Positions 55,853 through 64,000 of a stretch of 64,000 bases of DNA are shown here, in pieces. Within the stretch, counting starts at the first letter, position 1, and each line of letters begins with the position of its first letter. Origin of the DNA: a bacterium (lineage in GTDB: Bacteria; Bacteroidota; Bacteroidia; Cytophagales; Cyclobacteriaceae); the NCBI GenBank assembly GCA_024743255.1, contig JANSWY010000003.1, positions 124,001 to 188,000 of the forward strand, read 5' to 3'. Both the position numbers and the translations under genes were made by a program. The notes under the pieces were generated by a model. It was not told where the DNA came from, searched no databases, and saw only the letters and a list, made by a program, of their open reading frames with translations.

Positions 55853-57375
55853 TGGGTATGAAAAAAATCGAATCGGCCTTAATCTCGGTTTATCACAAAG
55901 ACAACCTGGAACCACTTGTAAAACTACTTCATGAAAATGGAGTGAAACTTTACTCTACTGGAGGAACCAGAAAATTTATTGAAGACCTTAATATTCCGGT
56001 AATTGCCGTAGAAGACGAAACTCAATATCCTTCTATTTTTGGAGGAAGAGTAAAAACGCTTCACCCAAAAGTTTTTGGAGGCATCCTTTACAGAAGATCT
56101 AATGAATCTGATCTGAGTGAGCAAAAGCAGTATGAAATCCCTAGTCTTGACCTTGTGATTGTTGATCTTTATCCTTTTGAGGATACGGTTGCTTCAGGAG
56201 CGAGTCATGAGGACATCATTGAAAAAATTGATATTGGAGGAATCTCCTTGATTAGAGCAGCTGCGAAGAACTTTAATGACGTGGTGATCATCTCTTCAAG
56301 AGAACAATATCAGAGTTTATATAATATCCTGGAAAGCAATTCAGGTAGTACATCTTTAGAAGACAGAAGGTTGTATGCTGCAGAGGCGTTTGACATCTCT
56401 TCTAACTATGACACTGCAATCTTCAATTACTTCAATCAGGATTCTGACCTAAAAAGATTTAAGCAAAGCGTAAGACAGTCGAAAGTTCTGAGATATGGAG
56501 AAAACCCTCATCAGGAAGGTGTTTTTTATGGCGACTTAGAAAATCTTTTTGATCAGCTAAATGGCAAGGAACTTTCGTACAATAACCTGGTTGACGTAGA
56601 TGCAGCAGTAAACCTGATGTCGGAATTTGAGGAAACCGCATTTGCAATATTGAAACACAATAATGCATGTGGCGTGGCATTGGGAGACACTGTGAAGGAT
56701 GCTTATAAACGAGCATTTGAAGCAGATACACTTTCAGCATTTGGTGGTGTTTTAATCACCAACAAAGAAGTTGATAAAGAAGCAGCAGAGGAAATGAACT
56801 CTCTTTTCTTCGAAGTTCTAATCGCGCCATCATTCTCTGAAGATGCGCATGAAGTACTGAAAGTGAAGAAAAACAGAATTCTTCTAAAGCAAAAAGAGCA
56901 ACTTCAAAACAAAAAGATGTTTAAGACACTTCTTAATGGAGTGATCTCACAAGATATTGACTGGAAAACTGATAAGCTTTCTGATCTTAAAGAAGCAACT
57001 AAAATTGCGCCAAGTGATGAGGAGAAGAAAGAGTTGTTATTTGCCAGCAAGATCTGCAAGCACACAAAATCAAATACTATAGTCCTAAGTAGAGATGGTC
57101 AAATGCTTTCAAGTGGAGTTGGACAAACTTCCAGAGTTGACGCACTAAATCAGGCTATTGAAAAGGCTAAAGTGTTTGGGTTTGAGCTAGAAGGTGCCGT
57201 AATGGCGTCTGATGCTTTCTTCCCTTTCCCTGACTGTGTTGAAATTGCAGATAAGGCTGGGATTAAGTCAGTTATACAACCAGGAGGTTCCATAAAGGAC
57301 CAACTTTCTATAGATTATTGCGATGAAAATGAGATGTCAATGGTCTTTACTGGCTACAGACATTTTAAACATTAA
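55852..57375 (+). CDS. purH: bifunctional AICAR formyltransferase / IMP cyclohydrolase
   Basis: Codes for 507 residues. The cyclohydrolase domain (about 1-195) has SALISVYHKDNLEPLV, YSTGGTRKFI and GGRVKTLHPKVFGGIL. The formyltransferase domain follows with RYGENPHQEG, KHNNACGVALG and SDAFFPFPD. It carries out the last two steps to IMP. A second Met two codons in is an equally good start. Confidence 0.97.
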   Translation: MGMKKIESALISVYHKDNLEPLVKLLHENGVKLYSTGGTRKFIEDLNIPVIAVEDETQYPSIFGGRVKTLHPKVFGGILYRRSNESDLSEQKQYEIPSLDLVIVDLYPFEDTVASGASHEDIIEKIDIGGISLIRAAAKNFNDVVIISSREQYQSLYNILESNSGSTSLEDRRLYAAEAFDISSNYDTAIFNYFNQDSDLKRFKQSVRQSKVLRYGENPHQEGVFYGDLENLFDQLNGKELSYNNLVDVDAAVNLMSEFEETAFAILKHNNACGVALGDTVKDAYKRAFEADTLSAFGGVLITNKEVDKEAAEEMNSLFFEVLIAPSFSEDAHEVLKVKKNRILLKQKEQLQNKKMFKTLLNGVISQDIDWKTDKLSDLKEATKIAPSDEEKKELLFASKICKHTKSNTIVLSRDGQMLSSGVGQTSRVDALNQAIEKAKVFGFELEGAVMASDAFFPFPDCVEIADKAGIKSVIQPGGSIKDQLSIDYCDENEMSMVFTGYRHFKH

Positions 57376-57456
57376 ATTAATTGTCAATAAAATCTGTTTA
57401 TAAGTACAAATTGTTATCTTTCGATACTTTTTTAAATAAGAGCATAATTAAGTGTA

Positions 57457-58485
57457 ATGGGGTTATTTGATTTCTTCTCGAGTGACATTGCGATAGATTT
57501 GGGTACAGCGAATACTTTGATCATCAACAAAGACAAAATTGTGGTTGATGAACCGTCTATTATTGCGATAGATAAGAACACCAACAAGGTATTGGCAATT
57601 GGTAGAGAGGCCATGCAGATGCATGAGAAAACCCATGAAAACATCAAGACCATCAGACCTCTAAAAGATGGTGTAATTGCTGATTTCCACGCTGCGGAGC
57701 ACATGATCAGGGGAATGATCAAAATGATTGATGGCAATAGCAAGCGCCTGTTCCCTGCGTCTCACAGAATGGTAATCTGTATCCCTTCAGGAATTACTGA
57801 AGTAGAAAAAAGAGCGGTACGTGACTCTGCAGAACACGCAGGAGCAAAAGAGGTATATATGATCTATGAACCAATTGCTGCAGCTGTGGGTGTTGGTTTA
57901 GATATAGAACAGCCAGTAGGTTCAATGATTGTTGATATTGGAGGAGGTACAACCGAAATTGCTGTTATAGCACTTTCAGGAATTGTATGCGACCAATCTA
58001 TCCGTGTAGCGGGAGATACCTTCAATAAAGACATCCTCGATTACATGAGAAGGCAACATAACTTGCTAATTGGTGAGAGATCAGCCGAAAAGGTTAAGAT
58101 TGAAGTAGGTTCAGCGCTTACTGAACTTGATGAGCCGCCAAATGATTATGAAATCAGAGGTAGGGACCTTATGACTGGAATTCCTAAAGTAATTAAAATA
58201 TCGTACTCAGAGATTGCATTCGCTATTGACAAGTCTGTATCGAAAATTGAAGAAGCGGTTCTAAAAGCATTGGAGATTTCTCCTCCAGAACTTTCTGCAG
58301 ATATCTATGACAATGGTATTTACCTTACAGGAGGTGGAGCATTGCTTAGAGGACTTGACAAGAGATTAGCCCTTAAGACTAAGCTACCAATTCATGTAGC
58401 TGAAGATCCATTAAGAGCAGTAGTTAGAGGAACTGGAGTTTCCTTGAAAAACCTTAATGCTTATAAGGCTGTATTGATCCCATAA
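57457..58485 (+). CDS. mreB: rod shape-determining protein MreB
   Basis: Codes for 342 residues of an actin-like ATPase. SSDIAIDLGTANTLI, VDIGGGTTEIAVIALSG and LTGGGALLRGLDKRL are the phosphate- and adenosine-binding motifs. It forms membrane-bound filaments that guide the cell-wall elongation machinery. First gene of mreB-mreC-mreD-mrdA-rodA, five bases ahead of mreC. Confidence 0.97.
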   Translation: MGLFDFFSSDIAIDLGTANTLIINKDKIVVDEPSIIAIDKNTNKVLAIGREAMQMHEKTHENIKTIRPLKDGVIADFHAAEHMIRGMIKMIDGNSKRLFPASHRMVICIPSGITEVEKRAVRDSAEHAGAKEVYMIYEPIAAAVGVGLDIEQPVGSMIVDIGGGTTEIAVIALSGIVCDQSIRVAGDTFNKDILDYMRRQHNLLIGERSAEKVKIEVGSALTELDEPPNDYEIRGRDLMTGIPKVIKISYSEIAFAIDKSVSKIEEAVLKALEISPPELSADIYDNGIYLTGGGALLRGLDKRLALKTKLPIHVAEDPLRAVVRGTGVSLKNLNAYKAVLIP

Positions 58486-58490
58486 AATAA

Positions 58491-59312
58491 ATGCGTGGAT
58501 TATTACAATTCATATATCGTTATCGCGTATTAGAATTTTTCATATTTCTGGAGGTGATTTGTGTTTGGTTGATTGTTCAAAACAATCGCTATCACAATGT
58601 TGATTTCCTAAGCTCCAGTAATGCTGCAGTTTCCGGAGTTAACCAATTCACTTCAAATACAGAGAGGTATTTTGAGTTAGATCAAATAAACAACGAATTG
58701 GCCAAAGAGAACGCCAAACTACGTTCGGAGCTTGCCAGATATGTTTATAACAACAACTACCTTTCCAATTCAAACGATAGTCTGCTTAATAGGTATTTAG
58801 TGACCTCAGCAAAGGTCATTAAGAACAATGTTAACAAAGCCGATAATTACTTCACCATTGACAAAGGGGAAAACCATGGCTTAAGCCAGGGAATGGGAGT
58901 AATAAACAGTGATGGTGTGTTGGGCCAGGTGAAAAATATAACCAATAACTTCTCAACAGTAACATCTCTCCTTCATAGTGATCTCATGATTTCTTCCATG
59001 CTCAAAAAGAACAACACTTTTTGTTCTGTTCAATGGGACGGAATTGATCCACAGTACACCAAGGTAAGATACCTGCCAAGGCACTTAAATGTAATAATAG
59101 GTGACACGGTGGTCACATCTGGATTTAATTCCGTTTATCCGGAGGGAATTATGATCGGAATTGTATCCGAGGTGGATTTGAGAGAAAACGAAAGCTTCCT
59201 TGACGTAACGGTTAAGCTGGCGGCCAATTTTAGGACTTTGGATTATGTCTATGTCACATATGATTCAATGGTTCAGGAATTAGATTCATTACATAACCTC
59301 ACAAATCCATGA
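58491..59312 (+). CDS. mreC: rod shape-determining protein MreC
   Basis: Codes for 273 residues: a short cytoplasmic tail, one membrane helix (about 13-30), a coiled coil (about 60-85, ELDQINNELAKENAKLRSEL) and two beta-barrel domains with DKGENHGLSQGMGVIN. It links MreB filaments to periplasmic wall synthases. It overlaps mreD by four bases. Confidence 0.95.
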   Translation: MRGLLQFIYRYRVLEFFIFLEVICVWLIVQNNRYHNVDFLSSSNAAVSGVNQFTSNTERYFELDQINNELAKENAKLRSELARYVYNNNYLSNSNDSLLNRYLVTSAKVIKNNVNKADNYFTIDKGENHGLSQGMGVINSDGVLGQVKNITNNFSTVTSLLHSDLMISSMLKKNNTFCSVQWDGIDPQYTKVRYLPRHLNVIIGDTVVTSGFNSVYPEGIMIGIVSEVDLRENESFLDVTVKLAANFRTLDYVYVTYDSMVQELDSLHNLTNP

Positions 59313-59827
59313 TCAGAAAGGATATTCTTGATGCCCTAAAAAACTTTCTGGTCTATGTGGTCTTGCAGATCTTGTTCATCAATAAACTAGTGCTGTTTGA
59401 TAAGGCGTTCTGTTTTTTCTACATAGGTTTTTTACTGTTTCTTCCTCACAATGTAAGTCGTGTTTATCAATTAATTCTTGGGTTCTCCATTGGGCTGATT
59501 GTAGATATGTTTTTTGATACAATAGGAATTCATGCTGCTTCAAGCGTTTTTATCATGTTTCTTAGACCATTGTGGATTAATATAACATCAGGAGGAAGCT
59601 TAGATGATGGAGAAACTATCAGCACAAGGAATCTTGGGTTCACAACTTTTGTTACTTACTTAACCCCAATGGTTTTCATACATCATTTAACTGTATTTGT
59701 CATAGAAGGATATGGCTTTTCCGGTTTTTGGATGATTCTTGGGAAAGTATTTTTTAGTACTTTATTTACTGTAGCCGTTTTGAGTATTATCCAACTAATA
59801 ATGCTCCCAACAAAAAAAAGAATCTAA
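59309..59827 (+). CDS. mreD: rod shape-determining protein MreD
   Basis: Codes for 172 residues with five or six hydrophobic helices, the usual MreD layout. Sequence conservation in this family is low, so the call depends on topology and on its place between mreC and mrdA. Four bases separate it from mrdA. Confidence 0.88.
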   Translation: MIRKDILDALKNFLVYVVLQILFINKLVLFDKAFCFFYIGFLLFLPHNVSRVYQLILGFSIGLIVDMFFDTIGIHAASSVFIMFLRPLWINITSGGSLDDGETISTRNLGFTTFVTYLTPMVFIHHLTVFVIEGYGFSGFWMILGKVFFSTLFTVAVLSIIQLIMLPTKKRI

Positions 59828-59830
59828 AGA

Positions 59831-61636
59831 ATGTACAGAGAAAGGCGATTTACCATATTTGTTCTGATTGTTCTGGTGAGTGTCACATTCTCTTTTCGTC
59901 TTTTCTACATCCAAATTGTAGATGATGAATACAAAACAGAAGCAGAAAACAACATCATCTTAACAGAGACAGAGTATGCTTATCGTGGACTCCTTTATGA
60001 TAGAAATGACAAATTATTAGTCTACAACAATCCCGTTTTTGATTTGATGGTTGTTCCAAGAGAGGTCAAAGGCTTGGACACCCTAAAATTTTGTCAAACA
60101 CTTGAGATTACGAAGGAAGATTTTGAAGCTAAGCTGAAAAAAGCATGGAATTATGCTTATGGAGCTAAACCTTCCACCTTCATGGAGATGATCCCTGAGG
60201 AACTCTTTGCAAAAGTGCAGGATCAATTGATCAATTTTCCTGGTTTCTTTGCAAGATCCAGAACAGTTCGAAAATACCCGCATACATCACTAGCAAACTC
60301 CCTCGGATATGTTGGAGAAATCAACCGAAGACTTCTTAATAGGGATACAACAAACTATTATCGACAAGGAGATTATATAGGAATCAGCGGTGTTGAGTCT
60401 GAATATGAAGAACAGCTTCGAGGAACTCGTGGGGTTCGAGTGAAAATGAGAAATAACAAAGGTGTAGTAAAAGGAGCATTTCGTGATGGAGCCTATGACA
60501 CACTTTCAGTTCCTGGTCTTGATTTAAAATTAACGATTGATCTTGCTCTTCAGCAATATGCTGAAAAGCTAATGGAAGGTAAAGTAGGTAGCCTGGTTGC
60601 GATAGAACCTTCAACAGGAGAAATTCTGGCATTGGTTTCAGCACCGTCTTATGATCCAAACTTGCTTTCGGGAAGAGATTTTGGAACTAATTTTCAAGCA
60701 CTTCAGCAAGATTCTTTAAAACCAATATTCAACCGTCCATTCATGGCCATGTACCCTCCGGGTTCAATGTTTAAGACAGTACAATCCTTGATATCACTTC
60801 AAGAAGGAGTTGTACATCCTTATGAGAGAATTTATTCTGACGGCACATTGATTGGGGATCTGGCACCTAATGGATATTATGATGTAAAGAAAGCAATCAA
60901 GAACAGCTCGAATAACTATTATTATAAGGTTTTCAAAAGAGTAATCAACCGAAAAGAAGACCCTAATCAATTCATTGATACCAGAATAGGTCTGGAAAAA
61001 TGGAAGAAGTATGTGAATAATTTCGCGTTAGGGGAAGTCCTTGATTGTGACCTGCCAAATGTCAAAAAAGGATATGTCCCGAGCCTTGAAAGATACGATC
61101 GCATGTATGGTAAAAACAGATGGAAATACAGCAATATTGGTTCTTTGAGTATTGGACAAGGTGAGTTACTTGTTACGCCTTTGCAAATGGCAAATTTAGG
61201 CGCGATACTAGCAAACAAAGGTCACTACTTCACTCCACATATTGTTAAATCCATAGGTGAGTCTGGTCAACCTTTAGAAAAATATCGAACTCCAAATTAT
61301 GTAGGAATCGATTCTGCTCACTTTCCGATTGTTATTGATGGAATGGAGCTGGTAATTATGGAAGGGTCCGGTACTAGAGCGTTTGTGCCTGGATTGGGAG
61401 TTTGTGGTAAAACCAGTACTGTTCAAAACCCTCATGGAGAGGACCATTCTGGGTTTATGGGATTTGCACCTAAAGATAATCCTCAAATTGCAATTGCTGT
61501 TTATGTAGAAAATGCCGGTTGGGGAGGTAGAGCCGCTGCATCCATAGCCGGACTTGTTATTGAAAAGTATGTTTCCGGCGAAATAACCAGGCCCTGGATT
61601 GAAGAGTTTGCATTGAAAGGAGAGTTCATTTATTGA
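59831..61636 (+). CDS. mrdA: penicillin-binding protein 2 (elongasome transpeptidase)
   Basis: Codes for 601 residues. One membrane helix (7-25) anchors a dimerisation domain and the transpeptidase domain. The catalytic motifs are PPGSMFKT (SxxK), SSN, and KTSTVQNP (KTG-type with S). It cross-links peptidoglycan along the side wall together with RodA. It overlaps the RodA gene by four bases. Confidence 0.96.
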   Translation: MYRERRFTIFVLIVLVSVTFSFRLFYIQIVDDEYKTEAENNIILTETEYAYRGLLYDRNDKLLVYNNPVFDLMVVPREVKGLDTLKFCQTLEITKEDFEAKLKKAWNYAYGAKPSTFMEMIPEELFAKVQDQLINFPGFFARSRTVRKYPHTSLANSLGYVGEINRRLLNRDTTNYYRQGDYIGISGVESEYEEQLRGTRGVRVKMRNNKGVVKGAFRDGAYDTLSVPGLDLKLTIDLALQQYAEKLMEGKVGSLVAIEPSTGEILALVSAPSYDPNLLSGRDFGTNFQALQQDSLKPIFNRPFMAMYPPGSMFKTVQSLISLQEGVVHPYERIYSDGTLIGDLAPNGYYDVKKAIKNSSNNYYYKVFKRVINRKEDPNQFIDTRIGLEKWKKYVNNFALGEVLDCDLPNVKKGYVPSLERYDRMYGKNRWKYSNIGSLSIGQGELLVTPLQMANLGAILANKGHYFTPHIVKSIGESGQPLEKYRTPNYVGIDSAHFPIVIDGMELVIMEGSGTRAFVPGLGVCGKTSTVQNPHGEDHSGFMGFAPKDNPQIAIAVYVENAGWGGRAAASIAGLVIEKYVSGEITRPWIEEFALKGEFIY

Positions 61637-62901
61637 GACAGAGTAATACACTATATCAATTTGACTGGTTATCTGTAGTCATTTATTTTGCCCTGGTCAT
61701 TTTAGGGTTCATCAATATTTATGCAGCAACCTATGACGAAGAAGTTTCGAATAGCCTATTTAGTATAACACAAAACTCGGGCAAGCAGCTGATCTGGATT
61801 GGTGTCTGCACACTTATCATTATTGGAATTTTAATTGTTGATTTCAGGTTTTATGATTCCGTTGCAGCATATTTCGGCTATGGACTATTTATTTTCCTTT
61901 TGTTAGCAGTATTAGTTTTTGGTCGGGTTGTTGGTGGTGCTCAATCATGGTTTGAAATTGGTCCATTTCGTTTTCAACCTTCTGAATTCGCGAAATTTGC
62001 AACATTACTTGCCCTCTCGAAATATCTTGGCAGTAGTCTCAGAGATTTGAGTAAGTTAAAACATCAGATAATAAGTGTAGCCATAATAGGAACTCCAGCG
62101 GCTTTAATCCTTCTACAGCCAGATGCTGGTTCAGCTATGGTATTTTTGGCTTTATTATTTACTTTATACAGAGAAGGTTTTACTCCTATCCCATTTTACC
62201 TCGGTTTTGCTGCAATATTCCTACTTGTAGTAACCTTACTGGGGTACAAACTGGCCGTAATAATTGCCACAATTGTAATTGGACTTCTATTAATAGGATT
62301 ATATATAAAGTCAATAAAAAAAATGGTTCTCATACTGATCTGCGCAGTAAGTTCCATAGCATATGTATTAAGTATAGACTTCATTATTGAAGAAGCTTTA
62401 CAACCGCATCAGCAAAAAAGAGTCCGGGCTATATTCGATCCAAATTTTGATCCTAAAGGAATCAACTACAACGTGATTCAATCAAAAATTGCAATAGGAT
62501 CTGGAGGATTCTCAGGTAAAGGTTTCCTAAATGGTACTCAAACAAAATTCAACTTCGTACCAGAACAAACCACGGATTTCATATTCTGCACAATTGGTGA
62601 AGAATACGGATGGGTAGGAAGTATGGTGATTGTGATACTCTTCAGTACCCTATTTATTAGATTAATCAACCTTGCTGAGAGACAGAAATCTAAATTTGCC
62701 CGAATCTATGGGTATGGTGTGTCCTTAATTCTCTTCTTCCATTTTACTGTAAACATTGCAATGACCATCGGTTTGTTTCCCGTAATTGGAATTCCCCTGC
62801 CATTTATTAGTTACGGAGGAAGCTCACTTATAGCGTTTACTATACTTCTGTTTATCTTCCTGAAACTGGATGCTCACAGGATGCAACTATTTGAGAGGTA
62901 A
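61633..62901 (+). CDS. rodA: rod shape-determining peptidoglycan polymerase RodA
   Basis: Codes for 422 residues with about ten hydrophobic helices from a TTG start. SEDS-family motifs: GPFRFQPSEFAKFA, LLQPDAGSAMVFLAL, EQTTDFIFCTIGEEYG, GIPLPFISYGGSSL. It polymerises lipid II glycan strands in the elongasome. The TTG overlaps the mrdA stop (TTGA). It directly abuts the convergent downstream gene. Confidence 0.96.
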   Translation: MRQSNTLYQFDWLSVVIYFALVILGFINIYAATYDEEVSNSLFSITQNSGKQLIWIGVCTLIIIGILIVDFRFYDSVAAYFGYGLFIFLLLAVLVFGRVVGGAQSWFEIGPFRFQPSEFAKFATLLALSKYLGSSLRDLSKLKHQIISVAIIGTPAALILLQPDAGSAMVFLALLFTLYREGFTPIPFYLGFAAIFLLVVTLLGYKLAVIIATIVIGLLLIGLYIKSIKKMVLILICAVSSIAYVLSIDFIIEEALQPHQQKRVRAIFDPNFDPKGINYNVIQSKIAIGSGGFSGKGFLNGTQTKFNFVPEQTTDFIFCTIGEEYGWVGSMVIVILFSTLFIRLINLAERQKSKFARIYGYGVSLILFFHFTVNIAMTIGLFPVIGIPLPFISYGGSSLIAFTILLFIFLKLDAHRMQLFER

Positions 62902-64000
62902 TTATCTGAATTTTCTAAAAACTGTTTTGAGCAATTCTTTCACATTGTCAGAACCCATATCCCAGCCGTACTTTTTGGCATAGCCATTTACCAACAATTC
63001 AACAGAATCATCAAAGGACTTGCACTCCTCTATTTTGTCAAAAGCTACCAGAAACTCCTCATTATCTCCTTCAAACAATTCATTGATAAACATATATCTC
63101 TGATTTACTGAGATTGAGGAAAGAACACTATCAACTTTAGAGTTTGTGTGATGATCTGCTATAGAAACCTCATCAGAAGTCTGTAAACGATCATTTAAAG
63201 TTGTGTTTTCCTGAGAATATTGGCTATTAATACTATTGTCCTCGTCACTTGGTGGAGGATCTCTTAATTCTTTGACATCTTCAGCAATGGCCTGAATATC
63301 TTCCATCTCTTCAATGTCATCAACATCTCCCACCTCATCATCAAGGTCATCTAATTCTGACTCTACAACATTGTCTTCAGACGAAACCTCTTCTTCTATG
63401 CTTTCTTCTTCTTCTTCTTCTTCTTGATAACTAACTACATCAGAAACAACTTCCTCTTCTACAGTTTCAAATTCCTGAGGTTCATCAACAATCTCTTGTT
63501 CTTCAACCAAGGTATCTGAAGCCTCAACAATCAAGAATTCATCAATATTGAAATGAAGAGTAGACGATATTTCTTCAATAAAAGCTTCAGTGTCCGTAGA
63601 TGAAACGAATTCCTCAAAAACCTCATTCAGGACTTGCAGAATAGTATCTGTAGGTAGCTTATCTTCTTGTTGCTCCTCTAGCCTTGAGATAAATGCATCA
63701 AAAACATCTTTATTTACCTTTAGGTACTTACCAATACTCTTCAGGTTCTTGACACTAATTCTGTTCTGATTTCTAAGTGAGATATCTGCCAGAAAAAAAT
63801 CGTATGGAGAGAATACCAAATAGATGGCATCTTCCATTGCATCCTTCAATACAGGCTGAAAATGCTCTTTTGAAACATTAATGTGCTGAGAAACCGTGTT
63901 CATAAATTTCATCAATGCTCCTCTCACTTTATCATTATTAAAATCGAAGTAAGGACTTTCCAATTTTTTCATCTCAGATTGCCATTGTGTATAAAGGCTC
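62902..64000 (-). CDS. conserved acidic protein, reading frame open at right window edge
   Basis: Codes for at least 356 residues from the ATG at 63972, but the same frame stays open to the edge (SLYTQWQSEM before the Met), so the true start may lie outside. The N-terminal part is helical with YFDFNNDKVRGALMKFMNTVS, the middle (about 155-235) is very acidic with seven consecutive Glu from a (TTC)7 repeat at 63403-63423, and the C-terminus (NQRYMFINELFEGDNEEF ... KYGWDMGS) looks like a folded conserved domain. It appears to be one of the uncharacterised Bacteroidota proteins with this C-terminal domain; function unknown. Confidence 0.7.
   Translation of the reverse strand, partial: SLYTQWQSEMKKLESPYFDFNNDKVRGALMKFMNTVSQHINVSKEHFQPVLKDAMEDAIYLVFSPYDFFLADISLRNQNRISVKNLKSIGKYLKVNKDVFDAFISRLEEQQEDKLPTDTILQVLNEVFEEFVSSTDTEAFIEEISSTLHFNIDEFLIVEASDTLVEEQEIVDEPQEFETVEEEVVSDVVSYQEEEEEEESIEEEVSSEDNVVESELDDLDDEVGDVDDIEEMEDIQAIAEDVKELRDPPPSDEDNSINSQYSQENTTLNDRLQTSDEVSIADHHTNSKVDSVLSSISVNQRYMFINELFEGDNEEFLVAFDKIEECKSFDDSVELLVNGYAKKYGWDMGSDNVKELLKTVFRKFR

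Noticed and set aside
63403-63423. (TTC)7 repeat as a phase-variation switch
   Set aside because: A triplet repeat in frame changes only the number of Glu residues and cannot shift the reading frame.

Overview
The window looks like a chromosomal segment of an AT-rich member of the Bacteroidota, probably a Cytophagales-type marine or soil bacterium. The evidence is a set of typical Bacteroidota families (exosortase-type sorting enzyme, SLBB export protein, PnuT/TonB thiamine locus, hydrolase-OsmC fusion, rod-shape operon). In addition, TAnnTTTG-type -7 promoter boxes precede several operons, and Shine-Dalgarno sequences are weak or absent. The presence of a Ccm (system I-like) cytochrome c maturation set argues for Cytophagales rather than Bacteroides. 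No rRNA, tRNA, insertion sequence, prophage or CRISPR array was seen. No stretch longer than about 300 bases lacks a gene.

Layout. Positions 1-3600 hold a partial M14 carboxypeptidase, a hydrolase-OsmC fusion, a small secreted protein and a DUF697-like membrane protein. Positions 3700-8100 are a thiamine salvage locus: PnuT-type transporter, NadR-like kinase, a TPP riboswitch with its own promoter, a TonB-dependent receptor, and a thiamine-pyrophosphokinase homologue that has lost its catalytic motifs. Next come guaB with a clear terminator (8202-9744), a SpoIIE phosphatase/STAS/anti-sigma-kinase partner-switching module (9797-12594), a three-gene periplasmic chaperone/prolyl isomerase operon ending in surA, then moxR, a DUF3667 gene and pheS.

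Positions 19.9-48.8 kb form one large exopolysaccharide region, almost all on the minus strand. It contains two initiating sugar-phosphate transferases, an exosortase with a membrane partner, glycosyltransferases, a Wzy-like polymerase, a Wzx-like flippase, a Wzz-like co-polymerase and an SLBB outer-membrane exporter. An unusual cassette (UlaG-like lactonase fold, cytidylyltransferase, 2-hydroxyacid dehydrogenase, SDR) suggests a CMP-activated acidic sugar. A complete PAPS-supply set (cysC, cysD, cysN, cysQ) without a PAPS reductase suggests the polymer may be sulfated. Nucleotide-sugar genes (UDP-HexNAc dehydrogenase, UDP-xylose synthase, rfbC, rfbA, rfbB, UDP-glucuronate 4-epimerase) close the region; rfbD and ugd are absent here. 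Promoters with near-consensus -33 and -7 elements are visible in front of the SLBB gene, wcaJ and the epimerase gene.

Positions 48.9-53.5 kb carry ccmB-ccmC-ccmD-ccmE-ccmF, with a CxxxY-type CcmE. Then follow a DUF2520 protein, a UbiA-type prenyltransferase, purN, purH, the mreB-mreC-mreD-mrdA-rodA rod-shape operon, and an acidic conserved protein whose reading frame runs off the right edge.
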